DNA of 64,000 bases from Endobugula sp047636495 (GTDB lineage: Bacteria > Pseudomonadota > Gammaproteobacteria > Pseudomonadales > Cellvibrionaceae), in the NCBI GenBank assembly GCA_047636495.1, contig JBLILH010000007.1, positions 43,635-107,634 of the forward strand, given 5' to 3'. Shown in pieces: positions 1 through 9,632 of the stretch (positions are counted from its first letter, which is position 1; every line of letters starts with the position of its first letter). The notes below the pieces were generated by a model. The model did no database searches, had not been told where the DNA came from, and saw only the letters and a program-made list of their open reading frames with translations. Both the position numbers and the translations under genes were made by a program.

Positions 1-1604
1 TGTGTCGCTGCCTCATCAGGATTAAAAGCACGACAAGCGTTCACCAGTTCTTCTAAGTTCTCTGCTCGCGCCTGGCCTTTCTCACCCTTTTCATTTTTAT
101 GGAAGTCATATAAGCCAGATAATGTAATTATTTTCTCCGCTTGCTCATCCAAACAACATTCTTTAGTTTTCAGCTGTAATTGACGAATCAGCTGTAAAAA
201 AACGTTGACTGCTCCCGATGCTCTGGCCGTTAGTATCCTTTCGTCTGCCATACGTTGCGCTGCAGCCCATAGAGAGCAGCCTTCTTGTCGTGCGAACAAA
301 CGTAATTGCTCAACGGTTTTACCGCCAATACCCCTTGCCGGTGTATTGATCACCCGCTCGAATGCCGTATCGTCGTCTACATTAATGATTAGGCGCATAT
401 AAGAAAGGGCATTTTTGATCTCTGAACGATCATAAAATCGTTGACCACCATAAATACGGTAGGCAATATTTTCTCGCAAAAGGCTTTCTTCTAATACCCG
501 TGATTGCGCATTCGAGCGATATAATATTGCTACACTATCGTATCGATGCCCCTCTCGCACCCACTGTTCAATAGACTCGACAATAAATCGAGCTTCATCG
601 TATTCATTGAAGGCAGCGTACAGGCTGATGGGTTCGCCATCGCCAGCATCCGTGCGCAATTCTTTACCTAAGCGCCCCAGGTTGTTCTCAATCACGCCAT
701 TAGCGGCTTCTAAAATAAGACCTGTAGAACGATAATTTTGCTCTAGACGTACGGTTTGTGATTGTCCAAAATCTTCGGTAAAGCGTTGTATATTTTCAAT
801 TTTTGCTCCACGCCAGCCATAAATTGATTGATCGTCGTCACCCACTGCTGTTACGCACCCGGTATTGCCCGCCAATACCCGCAACCACGCATATTGGATG
901 GTATTAGTATCTTGAAACTCGTCGACTAGAATAAATGGAAACCGTCGTTGATAATGCTGCAAAATATCGGGATGATTTAATAACAACTCGTGAGCGCGAA
1001 GTAATAACTCACCAAAATCAACCAAACCTCCGCTACGGCATATTGCCTCATAAGCGGTGTAAATTTGTAGCATTGTGACTTCGTAAGGGTCGCCGCTAGC
1101 TTGAATATATTGCGGACGCTGCCCTTCATCTTTTTGCGAGTTGATATATGATTGTGCCTGCCTAGGAGGCCAGCGAGTATCATCTAGCTTTAAGGTTTGA
1201 CACACACGCTTAACCAAGCGTAATTGATCGTCGCTATCTAATATTTGGAAATTTTGTGGCAGATTTAAAATTTTCCAGTGGGCTTTTAAAAGACGATGGG
1301 CAATACCATGAAATGTGCCTACCCACATGGAACGACTATTGCTTACAGACTTTGTTACAGCACTACCTTCTAATATGCCTTCTAAACGACCTCGCATCTC
1401 TCTCGCTGCTTTATTAGTAAAGGTCACCGACATAACAGAGTGTGGTGATACGTTCTCGACCTGTATCAGCCACGCGATTCGATGAACCAGAACTCGTGTT
1501 TTACCGCTGCCTGCCCCCGCCAAAATCAGCTGATTGCCTGCAGGGGCTGATACAGCGTCGCGCTGTGCATCGTTTAAATCATCAAGAAGATAAGAAACAT
1601 CCAT
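1..1604 (-). CDS. uvrD: DNA helicase II UvrD, 5' part (gene continues beyond the window)
   Basis: Superfamily 1A 3'-5' DNA helicase acting in nucleotide excision repair, mismatch repair and removal of RecA from DNA. The ATG at 1604 begins MDVSYLLDDLNDAQRDAVSA and is followed by the Walker A motif AGAGSGKT at residues 29-36. The frame stays open to base 1; an internal Met codon at 398 (MRLIINVDDDTAFERVINTP) is in phase with the start, so I see no frameshift. About 534 of the roughly 720 residues usual for UvrD are present, and the C-terminal part is outside the window. The choice of UvrD over Rep rests on the N-terminus and gross similarity. No neighbouring gene is co-directional on its 5' side. 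About 260 bp of AT-rich DNA separates it from the divergent sigma pseudogene and shows no gene. Confidence 0.93.
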   Translation of the reverse strand, partial: MDVSYLLDDLNDAQRDAVSAPAGNQLILAGAGSGKTRVLVHRIAWLIQVENVSPHSVMSVTFTNKAAREMRGRLEGILEGSAVTKSVSNSRSMWVGTFHGIAHRLLKAHWKILNLPQNFQILDSDDQLRLVKRVCQTLKLDDTRWPPRQAQSYINSQKDEGQRPQYIQASGDPYEVTMLQIYTAYEAICRSGGLVDFGELLLRAHELLLNHPDILQHYQRRFPFILVDEFQDTNTIQYAWLRVLAGNTGCVTAVGDDDQSIYGWRGAKIENIQRFTEDFGQSQTVRLEQNYRSTGLILEAANGVIENNLGRLGKELRTDAGDGEPISLYAAFNEYDEARFIVESIEQWVREGHRYDSVAILYRSNAQSRVLEESLLRENIAYRIYGGQRFYDRSEIKNALSYMRLIINVDDDTAFERVINTPARGIGGKTVEQLRLFARQEGCSLWAAAQRMADERILTARASGAVNVFLQLIRQLQLKTKECCLDEQAEKIITLSGLYDFHKNEKGEKGQARAENLEELVNACRAFNPDEAAT

Positions 1605-1863
1605 AAAAATCCTAGCCGTCGCCAAAAGTTGAACCAACAAAAATAATACAACCATTTTACCTATACTGTAAATTTATTCAGCTTTTTTCGACTTATCGGT
1701 TACAGCGTGATGGTCGTAATTGGTTTTTTTACACTGGTTCTACAGAATAATAATCTACACATTGATTATTATTCTTGTTTTATTTCATTTTAATGCATTG
1801 CTATAATAGAGAGTTTTATTGCTCAATCCTCTCAGGGTAACCAACAAGTTTTTGTTAAATTTT

Positions 1864-2319
1864 ATGCATCAACATCATCGAAACTATTCAGTATTTGTTT
1901 TCGTGTATTAAAAGACCAGGTATTGCTGAAGAGGCACTTCAGGAGTGCTTTATCAAAATATAGAATCGTTCCAAACAAGATCAAAACATCGCTTAAGCTC
2001 CATGACATGGTTAATTACTATTGCTAGAAACTCAGTCATTAACCGACTCCGAAGCAAGTGGTGCACATTAATCCATTGATGATATTGATAAACCTGTTGC
2101 CAATAACGTCGATTTCCCAGAAGCCAAAGTAGACAGATTGGGTGAACGTCAACGCATTGAACAATGTTTCGATGAACTTGATGACATTAACGCTGTGAAA
2201 GGGTCTTTTCATTAAGGTGAAGCCTATGCAGACTTGGCTCATCGTTTTCAGGTGCTATTAACACCATGCGTACTTGGTTACGGCGGAGTTGACTCATGCT
2301 CAAGGAGTGTATGCGCTAA
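1864..2319 (+). pseudogene. ECF sigma factor, degenerate
   Basis: Broken remnant of an extracytoplasmic-function sigma factor. Pieces in different frames translate to recognisable parts: AEEALQECFIKI (region 2, around 1927-1962), SSMTWLITIARNSVINRLRS (end of region 2, 1996-2052, the SMTWLxxIARN signature), ERQRIEQCFDEL, then GEAYADLAHRFQV and TMRTWLRRS (region 4 helix-turn-helix, about 2217-2300). Stop codons and indels interrupt the frame several times, so no functional sigma factor can be made. The end at 2319 overlaps the ATG of the following anti-sigma remnant (TAATG), the coupling usual for sigma/anti-sigma pairs. The exact start is uncertain; I took the ATG at 1864. Confidence 0.75.
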
Positions 2320-3070
2320 TGAATACCCCGGACGTAGATGATAAATAAGATAATATCGTTGATTCAGCTGTATACGTGCTCGGGTTAATGTCGCTTTCTG
2401 AAAGAGCTACTTTTAGAACCAGGCTGATTACTCATACCGACTTACTGTATTTGTGCGATGAATGGAGTGTAACATTTGCATCCATCGTCAATAGTGTTGA
2501 CGAGAAGCGCCCTAAAGAACATCTTTAACTGCAACTGATGCAGCCACTTTTTAATGGGTATCTGCCTACCCGTGAGTTACCCGTGCACAGACTCGTTTGA
2601 TGGCAACGCCTACGCGAAAAATGGCGGGCTACTACTTGGTTTGACACGATATGGATAAGTGTCAAATGGATTGGCGCTTCGTTATCTGCATTCCTATTGA
2701 ATTCGATTACTTTTTTACCTGTTTCGCCATCCTTTACCCTAACTATATTGCTTTGATACACAATGAAGACCGGTCTCTGCAGATATCAACCAGATTCGAT
2801 GACGATAAAAATATGCTGCGCATAAAGACTCAACTCGGCTCTCCTAAAACAGGAAGAGATATTGAGTTATGGCTAATCGTTGAAAATCAATCACCGTTTT
2901 CTTTCGGTTTACTTAACCCTAGGAATACATTTGACATTGTTATTTCTCGTCAGCTTGTAGATGCAGTAGCGGGATCGACGCTGGCTTTATCGTATGAACC
3001 GAAAAGCGGATCCCCAACAGGACAACCAACTGGGGCAGTACTCGCGATTGCTACAGTAACGCTTATTTAA
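2319..3070 (+). pseudogene. Anti-sigma factor (RskA-like), degenerate
   Basis: Remnant of a membrane anti-sigma factor paired with the preceding sigma remnant. The start MNTPDVDDK runs into a stop after nine codons. Other frames then give AVYVLGLMSLSERATFRT, resembling the N-terminal sigma-binding part of RskA-type proteins (VLGLLSxEERAxFE). A transmembrane-like stretch follows near 2670-2750. The last third (about 2775-3070) is one open frame ending with GRDIELWLIVENQSPFSFG and GSPTGQPTGAVLA, matching the periplasmic RskA domain (RDxELWLI and EPxGGSPTGxPTGPV signatures). At least two frame changes and early stops separate these parts. The open frame starting at 2651 is therefore only the surviving C-terminal fragment. 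Confidence 0.75.
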
Positions 3071-3299
3071 CCGTTTCTGTTCTGACGTTCATTAATAGTG
3101 CATCATATTTTTTGAAACTAACCATCGATTTTTATGTCAATAGCTTATGTAGTCACGATGATGAATGATGTTAGTGTCTGGAAATGTAGTTAACTATTGG
3201 CATATCATTTGTTTAGTCCAACTTGTACTTTACCTACTTGTTTGCTTACTTTATTACCCAATGGTTGTTTTTTTGTACCTTAATTCTTGGAAGATCTTA

Positions 3300-3770
3300 A
3301 TGAATCGACGAAATTTTTTATCTAGCATTGCAGTAGCTTTAGCCGCTCTATCTTTACACTCGACTGCTCTCGGCAGATCCATTTATAATTTATCTCAACA
3401 AGAATGGAAAAATAAATTAAGTAAACTTGAATATGCGGTAATGCGTGACGAAAAAACCGAACGTGCGGGTACCAGTCCGTTATTAGCTGAAAAGCGTACC
3501 GGAATTTATCATTGTAAAGGTTGTGACTTACCTCTCTATGATTCGTCAACAAAATACGATAGTCGTACAGGTTGGCCTAGCTTCTATCAAGCATTAGCGA
3601 ATGCTGTCGATACTAAGAAAGACAATACTTTATTTACAATTCGTACAGAAGTGCATTGTCGCCGCTGTAAAAGCCACCTAGGTCATATCTTTGATGATGG
3701 TCCTAAGCCAACAGGGAAGCGTCATTGTCTAAATGGTATCTCACTTACATTTCGTTCTGCCAATAAATAA
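3300..3770 (+). CDS. msrB: Tat-exported methionine-R-sulfoxide reductase MsrB
   Basis: Reduces the R epimer of methionine sulfoxide in proteins. The ATG at 3300 gives 156 residues starting MNRRNFLSSIAVALAALSLH, a twin-arginine signal (RRNFL followed by a hydrophobic stretch), so the enzyme is probably periplasmic. The MsrB domain spans about residues 30-155: GTSPLLAEKRTGIYHCKGC, TGWPSFYQ and SHLGHIFDDGPKPTGKRHC. Two CxxC pairs (HCKGC, CRRC) are the expected zinc ligands, and the Cys of RHCLNG is the expected catalytic residue. An upstream in-frame start at 3165 would bury the Tat signal behind 45 residues and is less likely. It sits between the sigma/anti-sigma and fasciclin pseudogenes, suggesting it once belonged to an oxidative envelope-stress regulon. 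It looks intact although its neighbours do not. Confidence 0.9.
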   Translation: MNRRNFLSSIAVALAALSLHSTALGRSIYNLSQQEWKNKLSKLEYAVMRDEKTERAGTSPLLAEKRTGIYHCKGCDLPLYDSSTKYDSRTGWPSFYQALANAVDTKKDNTLFTIRTEVHCRRCKSHLGHIFDDGPKPTGKRHCLNGISLTFRSANK

Positions 3771-3921
3771 TTTTATTACTTGAATTTTTTATCTCATATA
3801 TATGTCTCTCTATAGCCATAACACCTGTCTATGGTGTGTCTCTAAAGAGGCCCAATTAATTTCACCCATCGCATAGCACTCATTACATAAATAGTGCCAT
3901 GAGATACTAGGAGAATAATCA

Positions 3922-4507
3922 ATGCAGTTTATAACTCCAAAAAAGTAGTCAATATTGTCGCATCAACATCTCTGGTCGCATTAACGATATTAAGTTCTTC
4001 TCAATTAATGGCTGGTAATAGTAATCCTGACGTTGGCGCGGTACCGGTGTATTCCAACAAAAATTTTATTGGAAATGTTGCCAACTCAAAAGATCATTTG
4101 GCTCTAGTCGCTGCAGTTAAATCCGCTGGCTTGATAGATACTACACAAGGAAAGGGAAGGGGCCTTTCACTGCTTTTGCTCCTGTGAATTCAGCCTTTTC
4201 TCACTTACCAGAGGGTGCGGTATTACAGTTACTCAAGCCTTAAAATAAAGCAGAGTTAACTCAAGTTTTAACGTGCCATGTTATCGGTGTATCCGCATTA
4301 TCTGCAGCTATTTAAAAAATGATAGAAGATGACAGTGGTAAACATCCAGTTGCAACGCTAGGGGGGTGTACTTCAAACCACCTATAAAATGGTGTGATTA
4401 TGTTAGAAGACGAGAGTGGGGGTCTTGTGAAAGTAACGATTGTAAAAGTTACACAATCGAACGGTGTCATTCACGTGATGGATAAGGTTCTACTACCGAA
4501 ATCGTAA
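3922..4507 (+). pseudogene. Secreted fasciclin (FAS1) domain protein, degenerate
   Basis: A broken FAS1-domain gene. After an ATG at 3922 with AGGAG upstream (AGGAGAATAATCAATG), the frame stops early. A shifted frame gives a signal-peptide-like stretch (ASTSLVALTILSSSQLMAG), then NPDVGAVPVYSNKNFIGNVA and DHLALVAAVKSAGLIDT, the FAS1 start. After a frame change come GPFTAFAPVNSAFSHLPEGA (FAS1 H1 signature TxFAPxNxAF), a stop, ELTQVLTCHVI, another stop, and finally VIHVMDKVLLPKS (FAS1 H2 signature, IHxIDxVLLP). At least two nonsense codons and two indels are present. Fasciclin genes often lie beside ECF sigma/anti-sigma pairs, so this belongs with the remnants at 1864-3070. Confidence 0.8.
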
Positions 4508-4602
4508 TTTTCATTACTTCCTATAATACATAAAATATGCGCTCACAAATAATTCAACTGACCATTATGTTATTCTTGTCTTAAGTCGTGTCGTACTGAC
4601 TT

Positions 4603-5079
4603 CTATACTAGTAAGCCTTCACTCATTGACCTTTCATGTTGTAACAGCCAAGACTTTGCTTCTTCCCCCCAGGTATAACCGGTTAAAGACCCGTTCTTTC
4701 CTATGACACGATGGCAGGGAATGATAATCGCAATAGGATTTTTTCCATTAGCGTTACCAACTGCTCGCACTGCCTTAGGGTTGTTTATTTGAGTCGCAAT
4801 GTATTGGTAAGAAACAGATTTCCCATATGGGATGGTTAATAGACTATCCCATACCAACCGCTGAAATCTTGTTCCTATTGGACTGAGAGGGACGGTAAAT
4901 TTATGAAGTGCACCTGAAAAATACTGATTAAGCTCCTCTTTAGCGTAATCCGTAACGTTATTTGTCCTGACAGACTCTGGTGCTTCGTTCACTAATACTA
5001 TGCTTGTTAAACTGCTATTTGACGCTTTGATTAACAGGGGCCCGATGGGTGAATTTACAACATCTATAAAATAGTTCAA
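4603..5079 (-). CDS. ogt: Methylated-DNA--protein-cysteine methyltransferase
   Basis: Suicide repair enzyme that moves the methyl group from O6-methylguanine (or O4-methylthymine) onto its own cysteine. 158 residues, the usual length of the short Ogt/MGMT form without an Ada regulatory domain. The active-site signature IIPCHRVIG is present near residues 117-125, preceded by the recognition-helix region RAVGNANGKNP. The N-terminal ribonuclease-like fold is represented by VNSPIGPLLIKAS. It is transcribed alone, convergent with the fasciclin remnant and divergent from hexR. The choice between the symbols ogt and adaB is not certain from sequence alone. Confidence 0.92.
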   Translation of the reverse strand: MNYFIDVVNSPIGPLLIKASNSSLTSIVLVNEAPESVRTNNVTDYAKEELNQYFSGALHKFTVPLSPIGTRFQRLVWDSLLTIPYGKSVSYQYIATQINNPKAVRAVGNANGKNPIAIIIPCHRVIGKNGSLTGYTWGEEAKSWLLQHERSMSEGLLV

Positions 5080-5288
5080 TGGTTAATTATCCTACATGCT
5101 AATGATCATAGAAGTTTACGATAGTTTTACCCGTCGTTTCCTGTCCTTTATATTATACCGCTGCTTTTTAACGTCTTAATATACTTAATTTTTTTGGGGA
5201 GGGGGAGCTTCAGAGTAAACCACAGAAAATGATTGTTTATTAATCCGTTCCTTGTGGTTTCCCTACAAAAAATGCTTAAATACGCAGT

Positions 5289-6134
5289 ATGAAACCAGCA
5301 TTACTGAGTCAACATATTGCCAATACTATGGGGCGTTTACGTAAATCGGAGCGTAAGGTTGCTGAGTATGTCCTTAATCACCAGCAGGATGTTATTCACC
5401 TACGAGTGATCGATGTAGCTAATCACTCGGAAGTCAGTGAGCCTACCGTTATTCGTTTCTGTCGTGCCATTGGCTGTAGTGGGTTTCAAGACTTTAAGCT
5501 CACACTCGCCCAACAGCTGGCATCTAGCCCTAGCTTTGGCCAGATAGCGATCACCGACACCGATTCTACTGCGGACTTTTCTAAGAAGGTATTTGATGGT
5601 GCCATAGATACCCTGTTAAACGTTCGTGATAATGTGGATGTCGAGCAGGTACACCAAGCGGTTAACGCGATATCTGCGTCTTCAAGGGTTGAGTTCTTTG
5701 GTTTCGGAGCGTCTGGTGCTGTAGCCGTTGATGCTTATCACAAATTTTTTCGACTACAACTAGCTGCCGCAGCACATTCAGACCACCATTTTCAAAATAT
5801 GTCGGCTGCTTCATTATCGCCTGGAGATGTTGTCGTGGCTATATCACATAGCGGTCGAACCAAAGCGTTAATTGATTCTATTGGATTAGCAAAAGAGGCC
5901 GGGGCAGTGGTAATTAGTATTTGCCCCAACAATACCCCCATAGCGGATATTGCTGACATTCCTATATCCGTAGATGTTGAAGAGGACATTGAAATTTACA
6001 CCCCTCTATGTTCACGTCTTGCACACCTTGTGGTGATTGATGTCCTAGCAATGGGAGTTGCCCAACAGAAAGGGCCTGGACTCAAAAATCATCTATTTAA
6101 ACTTAAAAAAGCTCTTAGCAATGTTCGCGTATAG
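5289..6134 (+). CDS. hexR: RpiR-family transcriptional regulator, HexR-like
   Basis: DNA-binding regulator of central sugar metabolism; HexR represses Entner-Doudoroff and related genes and responds to 2-keto-3-deoxy-6-phosphogluconate. 281 residues. The N-terminal RpiR helix-turn-helix (about 1-80) contains LRKSERKVAEYVLN and SEPTVIRFCRAIGCSGFQDF. The C-terminal SIS sugar-phosphate-binding domain (about 125-265) contains FFGFGASGAVAVDAYHKFFR and VVVAISHSGRTKALIDS. The similarity to gammaproteobacterial HexR runs the full length, including EDIEIYTPLCSRLAHLVVID near the C-terminus. No zwf/pgl/eda operon is adjacent here, so the target assignment is by family only. Confidence 0.8.
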   Translation: MKPALLSQHIANTMGRLRKSERKVAEYVLNHQQDVIHLRVIDVANHSEVSEPTVIRFCRAIGCSGFQDFKLTLAQQLASSPSFGQIAITDTDSTADFSKKVFDGAIDTLLNVRDNVDVEQVHQAVNAISASSRVEFFGFGASGAVAVDAYHKFFRLQLAAAAHSDHHFQNMSAASLSPGDVVVAISHSGRTKALIDSIGLAKEAGAVVISICPNNTPIADIADIPISVDVEEDIEIYTPLCSRLAHLVVIDVLAMGVAQQKGPGLKNHLFKLKKALSNVRV

Positions 6135-6305
6135 CTTTTTAACATCGACGATAACAATTTTTAACTCGCCATCACGTTATCTTTTACTTATACCGCTTTT
6201 TAACTTTGCTGTTGTAAGCCATCAAGATGGTAGTTGAGAAATAGGATGATGAAGAAATCTTGTTCACCTGTTGTATAAAGCTGTCTACAACGTTCCGTAA
6301 TATAA

Positions 6306-8135
6306 CTACTCTACCGTTACCGACTTAGCCAGATTTCGTGGTTGATCAACATCAGTACCTTTTAATACTGCTACGTGATAAGAAAAAAGCTGCAATGGAA
6401 TAGTAAACACAATTGGTGATATCCCTTCCGGTACTTTAGGCAAATGGACTACTTGACACTCATTAGTACTGGTAAAATTTGCCTGTGTGTCCGCAAAAAC
6501 AAATAACTGCCCACCTCTCGCTTGTACTTCTTCAAGGTTAGATTTTAGCTTATCTAATAGAGCATCATTGGGAGCGACTGCAATAATTGGCATATCGCTA
6601 TCAACTAACGCCAAAGGTCCGTGTTTAAGCTCTCCAGCTGGGTATGCTTCTGCGTGAATATAAGAAATTTCTTTTAATTTAAGTGCGCCTTCTGCGGCAA
6701 TCGGGTACTGGATGCCCCTACCTAAGAATAATGCGTGATTTTTTTCTATAAATTGCTCACTGACTTTTGCGATTGTTTGATCCAAGGTGAGAACTTCTTC
6801 ACACAACCCAGGTAGTTGCTTTAACTCATCAACCATTGCAGCTTCTTGCACTGGGGTAATGCCGTTGCGCCGACCCAAAACAATAGTTAACAGTTTCAAT
6901 GCTACCAGTTGAGTGGTAAATGCTTTTGTTGATGCAACACCTATTTCCGGCCCCGCTTCTGTCATAAGAGAAAGATCAGACTCTCGTACCAACGCACTGT
7001 TTGCAACATTACAAATCGTTAAGGCAGCAAGAATGTTTTGTTTTTTTACTTTTTGTAGCGCCGCCAATGTATCCGCTGTTTCACCCGACTGTGAAATCGT
7101 TACCACTAAGGTGTTTGGTGGAATAAATGCTTTTCGGTACCGAAACTCGCTCGCAATCTCCACACTGCAGTGTAAATTGGCTATAGACTCTATCCAATAC
7201 TTAGCCACAAGTGCAGCATGATAACTAGTACCGCACGCTAATAGTTGAATATGCTTTGTTTGATCGAAAATAGCAGTAGCTTCTGTACCGAAGCATTCCT
7301 CAAGTACACGTTTTTTACCTAACCTGCCTTGGAGTGTTTCTCGGATAAGTGAGGGCTGCTCAAAAATTTCTTTCAGCATATAATGGCGATACTCTCCACG
7401 GCTCGCTGTTTGCTCGTTACCACTTAATTTTATTTTTTCACGCTGTACTGTATTGCCCTCTTTATCGGTAATGGTAATACACTGTGTTGATATTTCAACA
7501 AGATCACCTTCTTCCAGGTAAATAAATTGGTCTGTTACTTGTCTCAATGCCAACTGATCCGAAGCGATAAAATTTTCTTCGATACCCACGCCTATGATAA
7601 GAGGGCTGCCCTTCCTTGCAGCGATCAACGTTCCTGGGTCTCTTTCACTAATTACGCCAAGGGCGTAAGATCCTTCACACTGTTCGATGCTAATTGCAAC
7701 TGCTTCCTTTAGTGAAGACACTTTTTTTAAGGAATCGGTTATCAGGTGTGCAACCACTTCAGTATCCGTTTCGCTGAGAAAGACATAGCCTTTGGCTTTC
7801 AGTTGTTTACGTAATGCTTCATGGTTCTCAATAATCCCATTGTGCACCAATGTCACATGCGACGAAGTGTGAGGGTGTGCATTACTTTTCGTGGGTTTTC
7901 CATGGGTCGCCCAACGAGTGTGAGCAATACCCACCTGACCTTTCATAGGGGTTTGCTTAACAGCATCTTCAAGCTTAATGACTTTGCCCGCTTCTTTGCA
8001 TATCGCAATGCTAGTGCCTTCTTCAATTACAGCAATCCCTGCGGAGTCATACCCACGATATTCCAGCCGACGTAGGCCTTCTAGTAATATTTCAGTTACA
8101 TTCCGTTTGGCAACAGCTCCAACAATCCCACACAT
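6306..8135 (-). CDS. glmS: Glucosamine--fructose-6-phosphate aminotransferase (isomerizing)
   Basis: Makes glucosamine-6-phosphate from fructose-6-phosphate and glutamine, the first committed step to UDP-GlcNAc for peptidoglycan and LPS. 609 residues. The N-terminal class II glutaminase starts MCGIVGAVAKRNVTEILLEG, with Cys2 as nucleophile after Met removal, and contains RRLEYRGYDSAG and HTRWATHG. Two SIS domains follow (ACGTSYHAALVAKYWIE, ISQSGETADTLAAL, then GRGIQYPIAAEGALKLKEIS), and the end is DQPRNLAKSVTVE, the conserved catalytic C-terminus. It lies 33 bp downstream of glmU on the same strand, so both enzymes of the UDP-GlcNAc branch are probably co-transcribed. Confidence 0.97.
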   Translation of the reverse strand: MCGIVGAVAKRNVTEILLEGLRRLEYRGYDSAGIAVIEEGTSIAICKEAGKVIKLEDAVKQTPMKGQVGIAHTRWATHGKPTKSNAHPHTSSHVTLVHNGIIENHEALRKQLKAKGYVFLSETDTEVVAHLITDSLKKVSSLKEAVAISIEQCEGSYALGVISERDPGTLIAARKGSPLIIGVGIEENFIASDQLALRQVTDQFIYLEEGDLVEISTQCITITDKEGNTVQREKIKLSGNEQTASRGEYRHYMLKEIFEQPSLIRETLQGRLGKKRVLEECFGTEATAIFDQTKHIQLLACGTSYHAALVAKYWIESIANLHCSVEIASEFRYRKAFIPPNTLVVTISQSGETADTLAALQKVKKQNILAALTICNVANSALVRESDLSLMTEAGPEIGVASTKAFTTQLVALKLLTIVLGRRNGITPVQEAAMVDELKQLPGLCEEVLTLDQTIAKVSEQFIEKNHALFLGRGIQYPIAAEGALKLKEISYIHAEAYPAGELKHGPLALVDSDMPIIAVAPNDALLDKLKSNLEEVQARGGQLFVFADTQANFTSTNECQVVHLPKVPEGISPIVFTIPLQLFSYHVAVLKGTDVDQPRNLAKSVTVE

Positions 8136-8168
8136 AATTTTCTCGTTTGTTAATGTATTATCAATAAG

Positions 8169-9536
8169 TTATTTTATTATCTTCTCTGGTCGCGACCATT
8201 CTTTATGCGTTTTTTGCGGAGCCCGTGCAAGCGCTAGGGTATTTTTCTCTACTGACTTATTTATAGTTGACCCTGCTCCTATTGTTACACCATCAGCTAG
8301 GGTAACTGGTGCTACTAAAGCAGTATTTGATCCGACGAACACGTCATTACCGATAACGGTGAGATGCTTATTGACGCCATCATAATTACAAGTAATAGTA
8401 CCTGCACCAATATTAACACCTTCGCCTAAAGTAGCATCACCTACGTAGCTTAAGTGATTTATTTTACTGCCTTTACCCACATGTAATTTTTTTGTTTCGA
8501 CAAAGTTACCAATTTTTGCATTGTCTTCTAAAACGGTGTCAGGACGTAACCGTGCAAACGGTCCTATAGTGCATTTGAGCTTGATCGTCGCGCCCTCCAA
8601 AATGCAATTATCATTAATAACAGAACCTGATGCGATTGTTGTATTTCCTATAATACAGTTCGCGCCAATAGAAACATTATCGCCTATCGTCACGTGCCCT
8701 TTGAAGATACAATTCACATCAATAATAACATCAGCACCGACGACCAATTTACCCCTCAAATCGAACCGAGAAGGATCCAATAAGGTAACGCCTTCAACTA
8801 ACAGCTGTTCTGCTAATCTTAATTGATAAATTCGTTCAAGCTGAGCTTGTTGACGACGATCATTCACCCCTAGCACTTCCCATTCGTGTAATGGTTGCCT
8901 TGTATTAATACTAACGCCTCGGGCTTTTGCCATGGCAATAATGTCTGTTAAATAATACTCTCTCTGTGAATTAGTATTCGATAACGCGGGTAACCAGGCA
9001 TGTAAATGAGCTGAATTAACCGCCATGACACCAGTATTGACTTCTTTAACCATTAACTCAGCATTTCTGGCGTCTTTTTGTTCTACAATGGAGATAACTT
9101 GATTGTTAACGTCTCTGATAATCCGCCCATATCCGGTTGGATCCTCTACATTTACCGTCAATAAGCCAAGGCTATTTTTATTGACTACAGCCGTTAAGCT
9201 TAGCAATGTTTCCTTACTAATAAGCGGCACATCGCCATAAAGAATGAGAACGACCCCATCCTTTGGAAAGTAGGGTAAAGCTTGTTGTACCGCATGCCCC
9301 GTGCCTAGCTGTTCTTTTTGTTTAATAAAATTAAGACAGTCAATTGCCGCTAATGTTTCTTTAACTTGATCTGCACCGTGACCCACAATGATATTAATCG
9401 GATTAGCCGTTAATGTCTTTGCTGTTTTGATGACATGTGCAACCAGCGACTTACCTGCAATCGGCTGCAACACTTTAGGTAGGGCAGATCTCATGCGCGT
9501 GCCTTTACCGGCAGCAAGGATAACGATACTTAACAT
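8169..9536 (-). CDS. glmU: Bifunctional UDP-GlcNAc pyrophosphorylase / GlcN-1-P acetyltransferase
   Basis: Acetylates glucosamine-1-phosphate and then couples it to UTP, giving UDP-GlcNAc. 455 residues, the family's normal length. The N-terminal nucleotidyltransferase carries the signature LAAGKGTRMRSALPKVLQPI (residues 6-25) and EQLGTGHAVQQA. The C-terminal left-handed beta-helix of hexapeptide repeats begins near residue 250 (GADVIIDVNCIFKGHVTIGD). The acetyl-CoA site region contains FVETKKLHVGKGSKINHLSY and GAGTITCNYDG. It is the first gene of a glmU-glmS unit and is separated from the upstream atp operon by a terminator at 9571-9600. Confidence 0.97.
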   Translation of the reverse strand: MLSIVILAAGKGTRMRSALPKVLQPIAGKSLVAHVIKTAKTLTANPINIIVGHGADQVKETLAAIDCLNFIKQKEQLGTGHAVQQALPYFPKDGVVLILYGDVPLISKETLLSLTAVVNKNSLGLLTVNVEDPTGYGRIIRDVNNQVISIVEQKDARNAELMVKEVNTGVMAVNSAHLHAWLPALSNTNSQREYYLTDIIAMAKARGVSINTRQPLHEWEVLGVNDRRQQAQLERIYQLRLAEQLLVEGVTLLDPSRFDLRGKLVVGADVIIDVNCIFKGHVTIGDNVSIGANCIIGNTTIASGSVINDNCILEGATIKLKCTIGPFARLRPDTVLEDNAKIGNFVETKKLHVGKGSKINHLSYVGDATLGEGVNIGAGTITCNYDGVNKHLTVIGNDVFVGSNTALVAPVTLADGVTIGAGSTINKSVEKNTLALARAPQKTHKEWSRPEKIIK

Positions 9537-9570
9537 AATGTCATAACGCTCTTATAATATATTCAGGCAC

Positions 9571-9600
9571 AAAAAAAGGTAGCCAATGCTACCTTTTTTT
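9571..9600 (-). terminator. Rho-independent terminator at the end of the atp operon
   Basis: Inverted repeat AAAAAAAGGTAGC / GCTACCTTTTTTT around the loop CAAT. It lies 33 bp past the atpC stop, and the A/T tracts make it bidirectional. It separates the atp operon from glmU-glmS. Confidence 0.85.
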
Positions 9601-9632
9601 GGTCAATAATCGCTACGCTAATAATGATTGAG

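Noticed and set aside
2651..3070. Open frame of 139 codons as a stand-alone gene
   Set aside because: Its C-terminal two thirds are the end of an RskA-type anti-sigma factor and the upstream parts lie in other frames, so it is a fragment of a pseudogene.
3165..3299. Upstream extension of msrB
   Set aside because: It would place 45 hydrophobic residues before a proper Tat signal; the ATG at 3300 is the sensible start.
6140..6305. glmS ribozyme or GlmZ-type RNA near glmS
   Set aside because: This is the 3' side of glmS; no such RNA pattern was seen on either side of the gene.
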